Assembly (NCBI RefSeq): GCF_012641395.1 | Contig: NZ_JABAIH010000003.1 | Location: 310,001 to 374,000 of the forward strand | DNA from: Rhizobium sp. P32RR-XVIII | Lineage (GTDB): Bacteria; Pseudomonadota; Alphaproteobacteria; Rhizobiales; Rhizobiaceae | Direction: 5' to 3' | Length of the DNA: 64,000 nt | Shown: one piece after another, positions 40,179-50,651 of the stretch | Numbering within the stretch: the first letter of the stretch is position 1 | How the letters are laid out: every line of letters begins with the position of its first letter | Notes under the pieces: generated by a model | Seen by the model: only the letters and a program-made list of their open reading frames with translations | Databases searched by the model: none | What the model was told of the DNA's origin: nothing | Translations under genes and position numbers: made by a program

Positions 40179-41696
40179 ATGATCGCACCTGAAACTGTGG
40201 AGAGCGGCCATCCAGAGCCGCTGTTGTCCCTGCGTAACATCAACATGACCTTCGGCGGCGTCAAGGCGCTGAAGAACGTCAGCTTCGACGTTCTGCCGGG
40301 CGAGGTGCACTGCCTGGCCGGTGAAAACGGCTCCGGCAAGAGCACGTTGATCAAGATCATCACCGGCGTCTACCGTCCACAGCCCGGCGCCGTCATCGAT
40401 TACGACGGCCAGACCTATACGCACATGTCGCCGGTGACGGCGCAATCCGCAGGCATCCAGGTCATCTGGCAGGACCTTGCTCTGTTTCCGGAAATGACGG
40501 TTGCCGAAAACATCGCATTTCAGACGGTGCTTGGCCGCTGGCCCCGGTTTGTCAATTACGACAGCATGCGCCAAACCGCGCTGAAAGCGCTGGCCCGGCT
40601 CGGCGTCAAGCTGGATGTCGACCGGCCCCTGAAGGACTACGCGATCGCCAAGCGTCAGATCGTTGCGATTGCGCGTGCGCTGATCGGCGAAGCCAAGCTG
40701 GTCTTCATGGATGAACCGACTGCCTCGCTGACGCAATCGGAAACGGACCATCTGCTCGACATCGTCCGGACACTCTCTGCATCCGGTGTCGCCGTGGTGT
40801 TCGTCAGCCACAGGCTGGCCGAGGTGCTCGAGATATCGAGCCGGCTGACGGTTCTGAGGGACGGGGCGCTCGTCGGCGTCTACCCGACAAGCGGAATGAC
40901 CCAGTCGCGCATCACCGAGCTGATGACCGGCAAGACCTTCGACCAGACGATCCATGTCCGTGACGTCGGCAGCAATCCGGTCGTGCTGGAGGTCGAGGGT
41001 CTCACCCGGCCCGGGCAGTTTCAGGATATTTCCTTTACCGTGCGACGCGGCGAGACCCTCGGTATTACCGGCCTGCTTGGTGCCGGGCGCACCGAGCTCG
41101 CGCTGTCCTTGTTCGGCATGTTGAAGCCGAAGGCAGGTACCATCAGGCTTGAGGGCAAGCCGGTCCGTTTCTCCTCCAATCGCGACGCGATCGCGGCCGG
41201 GATCGCGTATCTCTCCGAGGATCGGCTGTCTCTCGGGCTCATTCAGCCGCAATCGATCGCCGACAATCTTGTCATCGCGTCGCTTGACCGCATCATCTCC
41301 GGTGGGCTGCTGTCCGATACCGGCAAGCAGGAGTTGGTCGCCCGATGGATCACCGATCTGGGCATCAAGATCGGCAAGCAGGACGATGCGATTTCGACGC
41401 TTTCCGGCGGCAACCAGCAACGCGTCGCCATCGCCAAGTGGCTGGCGACCGGTCCGAAGCTGCTCATTCTCGACGCTCCGACCGTCGGCGTTGACGTCGG
41501 TGCCCGCGCCGGCATCTTCGATATCGTCGCCAAACTCGCAGCCAGCGGCCTCGCGATCATCCTGATCTCCGACGAGGTGCCGGAGGTCTACTTCCATGCG
41601 GACCGCGTGCTGCACATGGCCAAGGGGCGTATTGTCAATCGGTTCACGCCGCGCGACTGCGCGCTTGAGGACATCGAGGCGGCCGTCTATGCGTAA
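40179..41696 (+). CDS. Sugar ABC transporter ATPase with two ABC modules (RbsA/MglA type)
   Basis: The protein has 505 residues from the ATG at 40179. The first module has Walker A GENGSGKST and DEPTASLTQSE. The second has a degenerate P-loop GLLGAGRTE, as is normal for RbsA-type second modules, and the signature LSGGNQQRVAIAKWL with LLILDAPTVGVDVGA. It drives uptake of the sugar bound by the protein at 39118. Its last 8 bp overlap the first permease start. Confidence 0.9.
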   Translation: MIAPETVESGHPEPLLSLRNINMTFGGVKALKNVSFDVLPGEVHCLAGENGSGKSTLIKIITGVYRPQPGAVIDYDGQTYTHMSPVTAQSAGIQVIWQDLALFPEMTVAENIAFQTVLGRWPRFVNYDSMRQTALKALARLGVKLDVDRPLKDYAIAKRQIVAIARALIGEAKLVFMDEPTASLTQSETDHLLDIVRTLSASGVAVVFVSHRLAEVLEISSRLTVLRDGALVGVYPTSGMTQSRITELMTGKTFDQTIHVRDVGSNPVVLEVEGLTRPGQFQDISFTVRRGETLGITGLLGAGRTELALSLFGMLKPKAGTIRLEGKPVRFSSNRDAIAAGIAYLSEDRLSLGLIQPQSIADNLVIASLDRIISGGLLSDTGKQELVARWITDLGIKIGKQDDAISTLSGGNQQRVAIAKWLATGPKLLILDAPTVGVDVGARAGIFDIVAKLAASGLAIILISDEVPEVYFHADRVLHMAKGRIVNRFTPRDCALEDIEAAVYA

Positions 41697-42690
41697 ACTC
41701 GTTCAATCCCACGCGACGGAATTTGCGCTGCTTGCCGTCATGGTGATCATCAGCCTGTTCCTGTCGATTGTCACCGACCGCTTCTTCTCGCTCGGAAACG
41801 CGTTCGATCTGCTCAACACCAGCGCCGTCAATATCATTTTCGCCGTCGGGCTTCTCGTCGTCTTGATCGCCGGCGGCATCGATATCTCCTTTGCGGTCGC
41901 AGCCTCCGTCGTTCAATACATCACCGCCATCCTGCTCGGCTGGATGGGTGGCGGAGGTTGGGTGAGCGGTCTGCTGATTGCCGGCGTTCTCGGCATCCTG
42001 CTCGGTGCCGTTAATGCTTTCCTCATCCACAGATTCCGGATCATTTCGATCGTCGCGACCATCGCCACCTTCAACATCTATTTCGGGCTGTTGATGTTTT
42101 TCACGCGCGGCGTCTCGATTTACAATCTCCCGGACTGGCTCACCTCGCGCGTTGTCCTGTTCGAGCACGAGATGGCGGATGGGAGCTGGATCGAGATCAC
42201 GCTACCGGTGCTGGTCATGGTCATCTGCGTCGTTGCGACCTGGCTCTTCATCACCCGAACGACGACGGGGCGGCAGCTTTATGCCTTCGGCGATAATCCC
42301 GAAGGGGCGCGCCGGTTCGGCATCAATATCGCCGCAATGCAGTTCATCGCCTTTGGCTGGCTTGGTCTGATGGCGGGAATCGCAGGTCTGATCCAGGCGC
42401 ATTACGCACAGGAAGTCGTTCCAAACGCGCTTTATGGTCGTGAGCTGGACGTGCTTGCCGCCGTAGTGCTTGGCGGTGCCCGGCTCGGCGGCGGCAAGGG
42501 CTCCGTCCTCGGCTGCGTGCTCGGGGTTCTCTTGATCTCGATCACGCAGAACGGCCTCAATCTCGCGGGCGTCTCGCCCTATGCTTTCAAGATGATCGTC
42601 GGCGCGATCATCCTGGTCGCCATTACGCTGTCGAACACCAGCATCGAAAAGCTGCTGCCGTTCATGCGTCAGGAAGGAGGCCGCAGATGA
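41689..42690 (+). CDS. Sugar ABC transporter permease, RbsC type (first)
   Basis: The 333-residue protein has about ten hydrophobic helices (LLAVMVIISLFLSIVTDRFF; IIFAVGLLVVLIAGGIDISF). The segment VLAAVVLGGARLGGGKGSVL is the conserved RbsC-type motif. It overlaps the ATPase gene and, by ATGA, the second permease gene. It forms half of the membrane channel. Confidence 0.9.
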   Translation: MRKLVQSHATEFALLAVMVIISLFLSIVTDRFFSLGNAFDLLNTSAVNIIFAVGLLVVLIAGGIDISFAVAASVVQYITAILLGWMGGGGWVSGLLIAGVLGILLGAVNAFLIHRFRIISIVATIATFNIYFGLLMFFTRGVSIYNLPDWLTSRVVLFEHEMADGSWIEITLPVLVMVICVVATWLFITRTTTGRQLYAFGDNPEGARRFGINIAAMQFIAFGWLGLMAGIAGLIQAHYAQEVVPNALYGRELDVLAAVVLGGARLGGGKGSVLGCVLGVLLISITQNGLNLAGVSPYAFKMIVGAIILVAITLSNTSIEKLLPFMRQEGGRR

Positions 42691-43682
42691 CCGCCCTCCT
42701 TAAACGCCGCTGGGCGATCATCGGGCCGGAAATGGCCGGGCCCGGACTTGCGCTCTTTATGGTCCTGCTCTTCTTCAGCTTCGCGTCACCACAATTCCTG
42801 AGCCGCGCCACTTTCGGTTCGGTGGCCTTCCAGCTACCGGAACTCGGGCTTCTCACGCTCGCCATGCTGTTGCCGGTGCTGACCGGCGGGCTCAATCTCG
42901 CGATCACCTTCACCGCCAACATCGCCGGCCTGACACTGGCCTGGGTGCTGAAGGCACACGGGGGTGTCGATGCGGGACCCTTTGCTTTCGTGCTCGGTAG
43001 CCTCCTCGCCATCGGCGTCGGGGCGGCGAGCGGCGTGGTGATGGGGTTGGTGATTGCCTATACGCGGGCCCACCCGATCCTGGTGTCGCTGTCGATGATG
43101 ATCTTCTTGCGCGGACTCGGCGAGTTCTTGACGCACGGAGGAGATGTGTCAGGTTTCCCGGCCTACCTTGCGCCTCTCGGCCACGGCAGCGTGCTCGGCT
43201 TTCCGGTGCCGCTCCTCGTCTTCATCGGCTGCGTGGCGATCTGGCATCTGCTGCTGACACGCATGAAGCTCGGCTTCAACACCTACATGATCGGCTCGAA
43301 CATCGAGGCGACGCGATATTCGGGCATCAGTACGCGCAAGGTCCTGGTGCTGGTCTATACGCTGTCTGGCGCCATGTGCGCGGTCGCCGGCATCATCATG
43401 CTCGCCCGCTTCAACTCGGTGCGCGTCGGCCACGGTGAATCCTATCTGCTGATCACCGTGCTTGCCTGCTTCCTCGGCGGCGTCAATCCATTTGGCGGCT
43501 TTGGGAGGGTCATCCCCGTCTTCGTGGCGCTCGTCGTTCTGCAGCTGCTCGCATCCGGCCTCAACCTGATGGGGGCCAACCAGCATCTTGCGACAGCCGT
43601 CTGGGGCATCCTGCTCATCACCGTGATGATCCTGCGCTATGCGGCCGGGCATCTCAAATTTCTCAAGCGAAAAAAGGGATAA
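42687..43682 (+). CDS. Sugar ABC transporter permease, RbsC type (second)
   Basis: The 331-residue protein has the same fold as the preceding gene, with LGLLTLAMLLPVLTGGLNLA and a C-terminal LACFLGGVNPFGGFGRVIPV in place of the usual GG loop. It is the second channel subunit. It starts in the ATGA overlap and ends 4 bp before the epimerase gene. Confidence 0.9.
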   Translation: MTALLKRRWAIIGPEMAGPGLALFMVLLFFSFASPQFLSRATFGSVAFQLPELGLLTLAMLLPVLTGGLNLAITFTANIAGLTLAWVLKAHGGVDAGPFAFVLGSLLAIGVGAASGVVMGLVIAYTRAHPILVSLSMMIFLRGLGEFLTHGGDVSGFPAYLAPLGHGSVLGFPVPLLVFIGCVAIWHLLLTRMKLGFNTYMIGSNIEATRYSGISTRKVLVLVYTLSGAMCAVAGIIMLARFNSVRVGHGESYLLITVLACFLGGVNPFGGFGRVIPVFVALVVLQLLASGLNLMGANQHLATAVWGILLITVMILRYAAGHLKFLKRKKG

Positions 43683-43686
43683 GGCC

Positions 43687-44535
43687 ATGGAAGGTTTCGG
43701 TGTTCACACCAGCATGTGGACCATGAACTGGGATCGCGCCGGTGCGGAGAAGGCGATTGCCGCCGCCGTCAAGTACGAGATGGATTTCATCGAGATCGCG
43801 CTCCTGAATGCGCCGGCAGTCGATGCAGCGCATACCAGGGCGCTGCTGGAAAAACACAGGCTGCGCTCTGTCTGCTCGCTTGGCCTGCCGGAAAGCGCCT
43901 GGGCCTCCGTTCGTCCCGACGCGGCGATCGAGCACTTGAAGGTCGCCATCGACAAGACGGCGGAAATGGGCGCGGAAGCGCTGTCCGGCGTGATCTTCGG
44001 CGGCATCGGCGAGCGCACCGGGGTTCCGCCGACTGAGGGCGAATACGACAATATCGCGCGCGTCCTGCAGGCGGCGGCCAAGCATGCCAAGCCGAAGGGT
44101 ATCGAACTGGGTGTCGAGGCGGTAAACCGTTACGAGAATCATCTGATCAATACCGCCCGTCAGGCGGTTGACATGATCGAGCGGGTCGGTGCCGACAACG
44201 TCTTCGTTCATCTCGACACCTATCACATGAACATCGAGGAGAAGGGCGCCGCCAACGGCATTCTCGATGCTCGCGATCACCTGAAATACATCCACCTTTC
44301 GGAAAGTGACCGCGGCACGCCTGGCTACGGCAACATTCCCTGGAACGAGGTGTACGCGGCACTCGCTGCCATAGGCTTCAAGGGCGGGCTGGCGATGGAA
44401 AGCTTCATCAACATGCCGCCTGAAGTCGCTTACGGACTCGCGGTCTGGCGCCCGGTTGCGAAGGATGAGGCCGAAGTGATGGGCAACGGCCTGCCGTTCT
44501 TGCGCAACAAGGCGCGGCAATACGGCCTGATCTGA
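43687..44535 (+). CDS. D-tagatose/D-psicose 3-epimerase-family sugar epimerase
   Basis: The protein has 282 residues from the ATG at 43687. It matches the ketose 3-epimerase TIM-barrel family: residues near the start (GFGVHTSMWTMNWDR), then metal ligands in GVEAVNRYENH, HLDTYHMNIEE, IHLSESDRGTPG and AMESFINMP, the Glu-Asp-His-Glu set of the family. It epimerises a ketose at C3 using Mn2+ or similar. In this operon it would convert the imported ketose into the form used by the kinase and aldolase that follow. Confidence 0.87.
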   Translation: MEGFGVHTSMWTMNWDRAGAEKAIAAAVKYEMDFIEIALLNAPAVDAAHTRALLEKHRLRSVCSLGLPESAWASVRPDAAIEHLKVAIDKTAEMGAEALSGVIFGGIGERTGVPPTEGEYDNIARVLQAAAKHAKPKGIELGVEAVNRYENHLINTARQAVDMIERVGADNVFVHLDTYHMNIEEKGAANGILDARDHLKYIHLSESDRGTPGYGNIPWNEVYAALAAIGFKGGLAMESFINMPPEVAYGLAVWRPVAKDEAEVMGNGLPFLRNKARQYGLI

Positions 44536-44556
44536 ACGGCAATCCGGAAAGCCGAA

Positions 44557-46043
44557 ATGACGGAAGGGCAGGCAACCGATCTAAGGGAAGACAGACAGCC
44601 GGCGACTGTCGCCGTGCTTGACGTGGGCAAGAGCAACGTAAAGCTCAATGCAGTGACGGCCGCTGGTGACATTGTCGAAACGCTGTCGGTCTGCAACCCG
44701 GTGCTGGAAGGCCCGCCTTGGAAGCATCACGACCTGCAGGGGCTGAGCGATTGGGTGTTCGACAATCTGGCCGCTCTTTCCGGACGCCACCCGCTTTCCA
44801 CCTTCGTCGCGACTGGTCACGGTTCCGGTGGCGTGCTGGTCGGATCTAAACCCGATGACGGCGATGGAGCCGTCCTGCCGATGATCGATTACGAGCAGGC
44901 TTTACCGGACAGTATCCGCGAAGGCTATCGACCGCTCTCCGGCTCCTTCCTCGATCGTGGCAGTGCGATCATGCACGGTGCCACCCATCAGGCGCGGCAG
45001 ATTTTCTGGATGCAGCAGGCGCAGCCTCGGGCTTTTGCTCGAGCACGCTGGTTTCTCGGCGTGCCGCAATACTGGGCGTGGCGGCTATCGGCTGTGGCGG
45101 CGTCGGAAACGACGGTTCTCGGTGCGCAATCCCATTTGTGGAACGTTGCGGAAAGACGCTGGTCGCCAGTCGTGACCTCGCAAGGCTGGGCCAGGCTGAT
45201 GCCGCCATTCGCCACGGCCTGGCAAGCAATCGGCACCATCCGCGCGGGTCTTGCGAAGCGGTATGGATTGCCGGCCGATATGAAGGTGCTGGCGGGCATC
45301 CACGACAGCAGCGCCAACTTCTACCGCTATCAGGCGGCGGGATTGGAGGATGCGACCGTCGTTTCCACCGGCACCTGGATCGTTGCGCTGAACGCCGAGA
45401 CGCCGCTTACGCGATTGGACGAGCATCGGGGAATGACCTGCAACAGCGACGTATTTGGCCGTCCCGTCGGCGGCGCGCTGACGATGGGCGGGCGGGAATT
45501 CGGCCACGTCGCAGGGGTTGGCAATGCCAACGGCGGGGCGAGCGCGAGGCTTGTTAGCCGGCTGATCGGGCAGGGCACGATGGCCTTGCCCTCCTTCGGG
45601 AACGATGACGGCCTGTTTCCGGGCAGCGCCGGCAGGGGAAGGATCGTCGGCCCTCGGTCGACCGATGACGCCGAGCGCAGGGCATTGGCGGTTCTTTACA
45701 CGGCGCTGCTGACGATCGAATGCGTCGATGCGCTGGCGAACGGCGGACCGCTTATTCTCGATGGCAGCTTCCTGCGGGATCCGCTCTATGGCTCGCTCGT
45801 GGCGGCGCTCCGTCCGGATTGTGAGACGCTCGCCGGCCTCGAGCCCTATGGCGTTGCATCCGGCGCAGCGCTCCTGGCAACCCATAGACTCCGCCGGGGG
45901 CCGCCTCGATCGCACTCGAAAAGCCTCCGGTCTTCCATCATCCGCCCGCCGAGTTGGCGACCTATGCCCAACGCTGGCGAAGCGAGGCGCGGCATGCGGC
46001 GCGCAACGATTTCAACGTCCATCAGGAAAGGTTCACTTCATGA
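44557..46043 (+). pseudogene. FGGY-family carbohydrate kinase broken by an apparent 1-bp frameshift
   Basis: The kinase begins with the FGGY ATP site VAVLDVGKSNVKLN and shows GATHQARQIFWM, HDSSANFYRYQAAG and STGTWIVALN. At the G-run 45896-45900 the frame changes: the current reading leaves family sequence after GAALLATHRLRRG and runs on in the wrong frame to 46692. Adding one G restores the ending AASIALEKPPVFHHPPAELA and about 30 more residues, to a TGA at 46041-46043. That stop overlaps the aldolase start by ATGA, as elsewhere in this operon, giving 495 residues, a normal length. So either a recent mutation or a sequencing error is present. The enzyme would phosphorylate a ketose, probably at C1. 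Confidence 0.85.
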
Positions 46044-46741
46044 ACGAACACACCGATATGACAGCGCTGCGTCGCGAAATGGTCGATGTCTGCCGGCGGA
46101 TGAATTCGAGTGGCATCAATCAAGGTACGGCCGGAAACCTGTCCGTGCGGACCAGCAGCGGTTTTCTAATCACCCCGTCGTCCTTGCCCTACGACGCGAT
46201 GACGCCGGAGGACTTGGTGGAGATGGATTTCGACGGCACCTATGTCGGCCGCCGCCCATCGTCCGAATGGCGCTTTCATCGCGACATCCTGAAGAACCGC
46301 ACCGATATCAATGTCGTGCTGCATTGCCATTCGATTTACGCGACAACGCTCGCCTGCCACCACACGACTATTCCCAGCTTCCATTATATGACCGGCGTTG
46401 CCGGCGGCACGACGATACGCTGCGCCGAATACGCGACGTTCGGGACACAGGCTTTGTCGGACAACGCGCTGGTGGCGCTGAAGGACCGGATCGCCTGCCT
46501 GCTCGGTCAGCACGGCCAGATCTCGCTCGGCAAGATTTTCGAGTCCGCCCTGTGGCTGGCGATCGAAGTCGAGACGTTGTCACGCATCTATGTGCAGGCC
46601 TTGACGCTCGGCGAACCGCCGGTGCTGCCCGACGACGAAATGGCGCGGGTCCTCGAGCAAATGCGCCGCATGAGCTATGGACAAGCGCCTGATGCGGAAG
46701 GTGTCAACGACATTGCACGGCCGCGAGCCGGTGTCATTTAA
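46040..46741 (+). CDS. Class II aldolase, L-fuculose-phosphate-aldolase-like
   Basis: The 233-residue protein from the ATG at 46040 belongs to the class II aldolase/adducin family. It has GTAGNLSVRTSSGFLITPSS, the Zn ligands HCHS (His-x-His), an acidic residue in SSEWRFHRD and LLGQHGQISLG. It cleaves a ketose or ketose-1-phosphate into dihydroxyacetone phosphate and an aldehyde. It closes the sugar operon, so the probable pathway is uptake, 3-epimerisation, phosphorylation and cleavage. The exact sugar is unknown. Confidence 0.87.
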   Translation: MNEHTDMTALRREMVDVCRRMNSSGINQGTAGNLSVRTSSGFLITPSSLPYDAMTPEDLVEMDFDGTYVGRRPSSEWRFHRDILKNRTDINVVLHCHSIYATTLACHHTTIPSFHYMTGVAGGTTIRCAEYATFGTQALSDNALVALKDRIACLLGQHGQISLGKIFESALWLAIEVETLSRIYVQALTLGEPPVLPDDEMARVLEQMRRMSYGQAPDAEGVNDIARPRAGVI

Positions 46742-46865
46742 GCTCCCTCAGTGTCTGTTACTCGGAAAGGGCGCTGCATTCTCGCTCTTAGAGCAGCAGA
46801 GCCTCGAAACATTTTCACGGCGGTCGAGTTAACGCTTCACTCTGTTTCAACCGGAAGGCACCGCC

Positions 46866-48644
<1,779 letters not shown>

Positions 48645-48688
48645 CCTCGCGAAGGACGACGGCCGGAGGCGAAGAAGGCGACTGAACG

Positions 48689-50572
48689 ATGAAGTCCAAG
48701 CAACTCGACGAACTGGCTCGGCGACACGGCATCAGCATCACCAGGCCCAGTCCGGATGGTCAGGAAGTGCCGATCTCCAACGAGACCAAGCGAAAAATCC
48801 TGGCCGCCTTGAAGATCGAGCCGCGGCCGAAGAAAGGGCCGCCGAAATCGTCCGGGAAGGCCGGCGCCCATTCGGCAAGGTCCCGCTCGATGAAAAAGAA
48901 GACCCCGAAAGCATACTTGTCGGAGGGACTCAGTAAGACCCGTGTCTGGGGGATCAGCCTGCAGCTCTATGAACTGCGTTCCTCGCGCAACTGGGGAATG
49001 GGGGATTTCGAGGATCTTACGGTTATGGCGGATCTCGTCCGGTCGCTCGGGGGTGACTTCATCGGCCTCAATCCGTTGCATGCTCCCTTTCTTGCCGATC
49101 CCGATCGCTGCAGCCCCTACGAGCCTTCGAACCGCCAGCGACTCAACCCGCTCTACGTAGCCGTCGATCAGGTTCCAGGCTTTGCGAGCAGCCTGGCGCT
49201 CGATCGCCGACTGGAGGATCTGCGGCAAACCGATCTCGTTGATTACGTTGGGGTCGCTCACACAAAGCTCGCCGTCCTGAGGTCTCTTTGGGCCAACTGG
49301 CAGAGAGGCGTGCCATCGCGCCACCCGGTTTACGATCCTGCGGATTTCGAGGCGTTCCTGCATGAGGGCCGCAAGGGGCTGCGCCGTCATGCGCTCTTTG
49401 AAGCAATCTCGTTTTCGATGGTGAAATCGGCGGCAGGAGCTGGTTGGCATACCTGGCCGGCCGAATATCAAAACCCGGATAACCCAGCCGTTGTGGAATT
49501 CGAGCGGGAGAATGCGGACGAAGTTCGCTTCCATATGTGGCTGCAGTGGCTGGCACACCGGCAACTCGCCGAGGCGGCCGAGCATGCGCGCAAGGTCGGC
49601 CTGCGGATAGGGTTCTACCTCGATCTTGCGGTTGGCGAAGCCATCGACGGTTCCGCGACCTGGAGCAAGCGGGACATCTACATCGCCGGGGCAACGATCG
49701 GAAGCCCGCCGGACCCCTTTGCGACGCAAGGTCAAGATTGGCATCTGGCCGCATTTCGGCCCTCTACGATCGCTTCGGGCAGGCGTTCCCCCTACCGTCG
49801 GATGGTGAGCGCGGCGATGCGCTATGCCGGCGCCATCCGCATTGACCACGCGGCGGCGCTGAGGCGCCTCTTTCTGGTGCCGCTGGACAGCCTGCCGGAG
49901 GCTGGCGCCTATGTCGACTACCCGCAGCGTCGGTTGCTGAAGATCCTGGCAAAGGTCTCGGCGCGATACCGCTGCGTGGTGATCGGCGAAGACCTCGGCA
50001 TGCTTCCAGAAGGATTGCAGGATGATCTCTCCGAGGCGCAGATACTTTCCTATCGCGTCCTTTCCTATGAGCGGGACAAAAGCGGCTTCAGACCGGCGGA
50101 GGTCTATCCGGCCCTGGCCCTCGCCTGCATCTCCACCCATGACCACCAGACGTTGGCCGGCTGGTGGCGAGGTCGCGATGTCAAGGCAAGGGCCGAACAT
50201 GGGATCGTGCCGCCCGATGTGACGGAACAACATGTCAAGGAACGGAAAAGTGAGCGCAGGGACCTCAAGGAAGCGCTCGGGAACGCAGGTCTTGATCCGC
50301 CGGCGCAGCTCACCGCTAGAACAGCGGATGAAGAGAAGCTGCACGATCTGGTTGTCTGTGCGTACCGCTTCATTGCCAGGACCCCCTCGCTCCTTGCCGC
50401 CGTCCGCCTTGCCGACCTGACTAGCGAGAAACGGCCGACCAATATTCCAGGCACAAGTGACGACTATCCCAATTGGAAACCGAAGCTGTCGGTGGCCATC
50501 GAGAATTTTGGCGCGATCCCGCTCGTTGCGAGGATAGCTGCGGCGATGCGGAATGAACGGCCGAAAGAGTAA
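48689..50572 (+). CDS. malQ: 4-alpha-glucanotransferase (amylomaltase)
   Basis: The 627-residue protein has a basic linker near the N-terminus, then the GH77 barrel: TRVWGISLQLYELRSSRNWG, GGDFIGLNPLHAPF, the nucleophile Asp in AIRIDHAAALRRLF and the acid Glu in VIGEDLGMLPE. It transfers alpha-1,4-glucan segments between maltooligosaccharides in the cytoplasm. It provides or remodels the chains used by GlgE, TreZ and GlgB in this operon. The gene lies 44 bp after treZ. Confidence 0.9.
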   Translation: MKSKQLDELARRHGISITRPSPDGQEVPISNETKRKILAALKIEPRPKKGPPKSSGKAGAHSARSRSMKKKTPKAYLSEGLSKTRVWGISLQLYELRSSRNWGMGDFEDLTVMADLVRSLGGDFIGLNPLHAPFLADPDRCSPYEPSNRQRLNPLYVAVDQVPGFASSLALDRRLEDLRQTDLVDYVGVAHTKLAVLRSLWANWQRGVPSRHPVYDPADFEAFLHEGRKGLRRHALFEAISFSMVKSAAGAGWHTWPAEYQNPDNPAVVEFERENADEVRFHMWLQWLAHRQLAEAAEHARKVGLRIGFYLDLAVGEAIDGSATWSKRDIYIAGATIGSPPDPFATQGQDWHLAAFRPSTIASGRRSPYRRMVSAAMRYAGAIRIDHAAALRRLFLVPLDSLPEAGAYVDYPQRRLLKILAKVSARYRCVVIGEDLGMLPEGLQDDLSEAQILSYRVLSYERDKSGFRPAEVYPALALACISTHDHQTLAGWWRGRDVKARAEHGIVPPDVTEQHVKERKSERRDLKEALGNAGLDPPAQLTARTADEEKLHDLVVCAYRFIARTPSLLAAVRLADLTSEKRPTNIPGTSDDYPNWKPKLSVAIENFGAIPLVARIAAAMRNERPKE

Positions 50573-50651
50573 GCCGATTTGGCATGTTTTGAAGGAACAA
50601 GTTCCGGCGACCTTCCGTTACAACGCAAAACGCTGTGGCGAGGCATTGATC

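Noticed and set aside
46043..46692. C-terminal extension of the kinase frame through the aldolase gene
   Set aside because: This sequence has no kinase features and overlaps the aldolase in another frame; a frameshift explains it better than a 711-residue kinase.
46742..46865. Stress sigma-factor promoter upstream of treZ
   Set aside because: No GGAAC-N16/17-CGTT-like pair was found in this gap, so no EcfG promoter is claimed.
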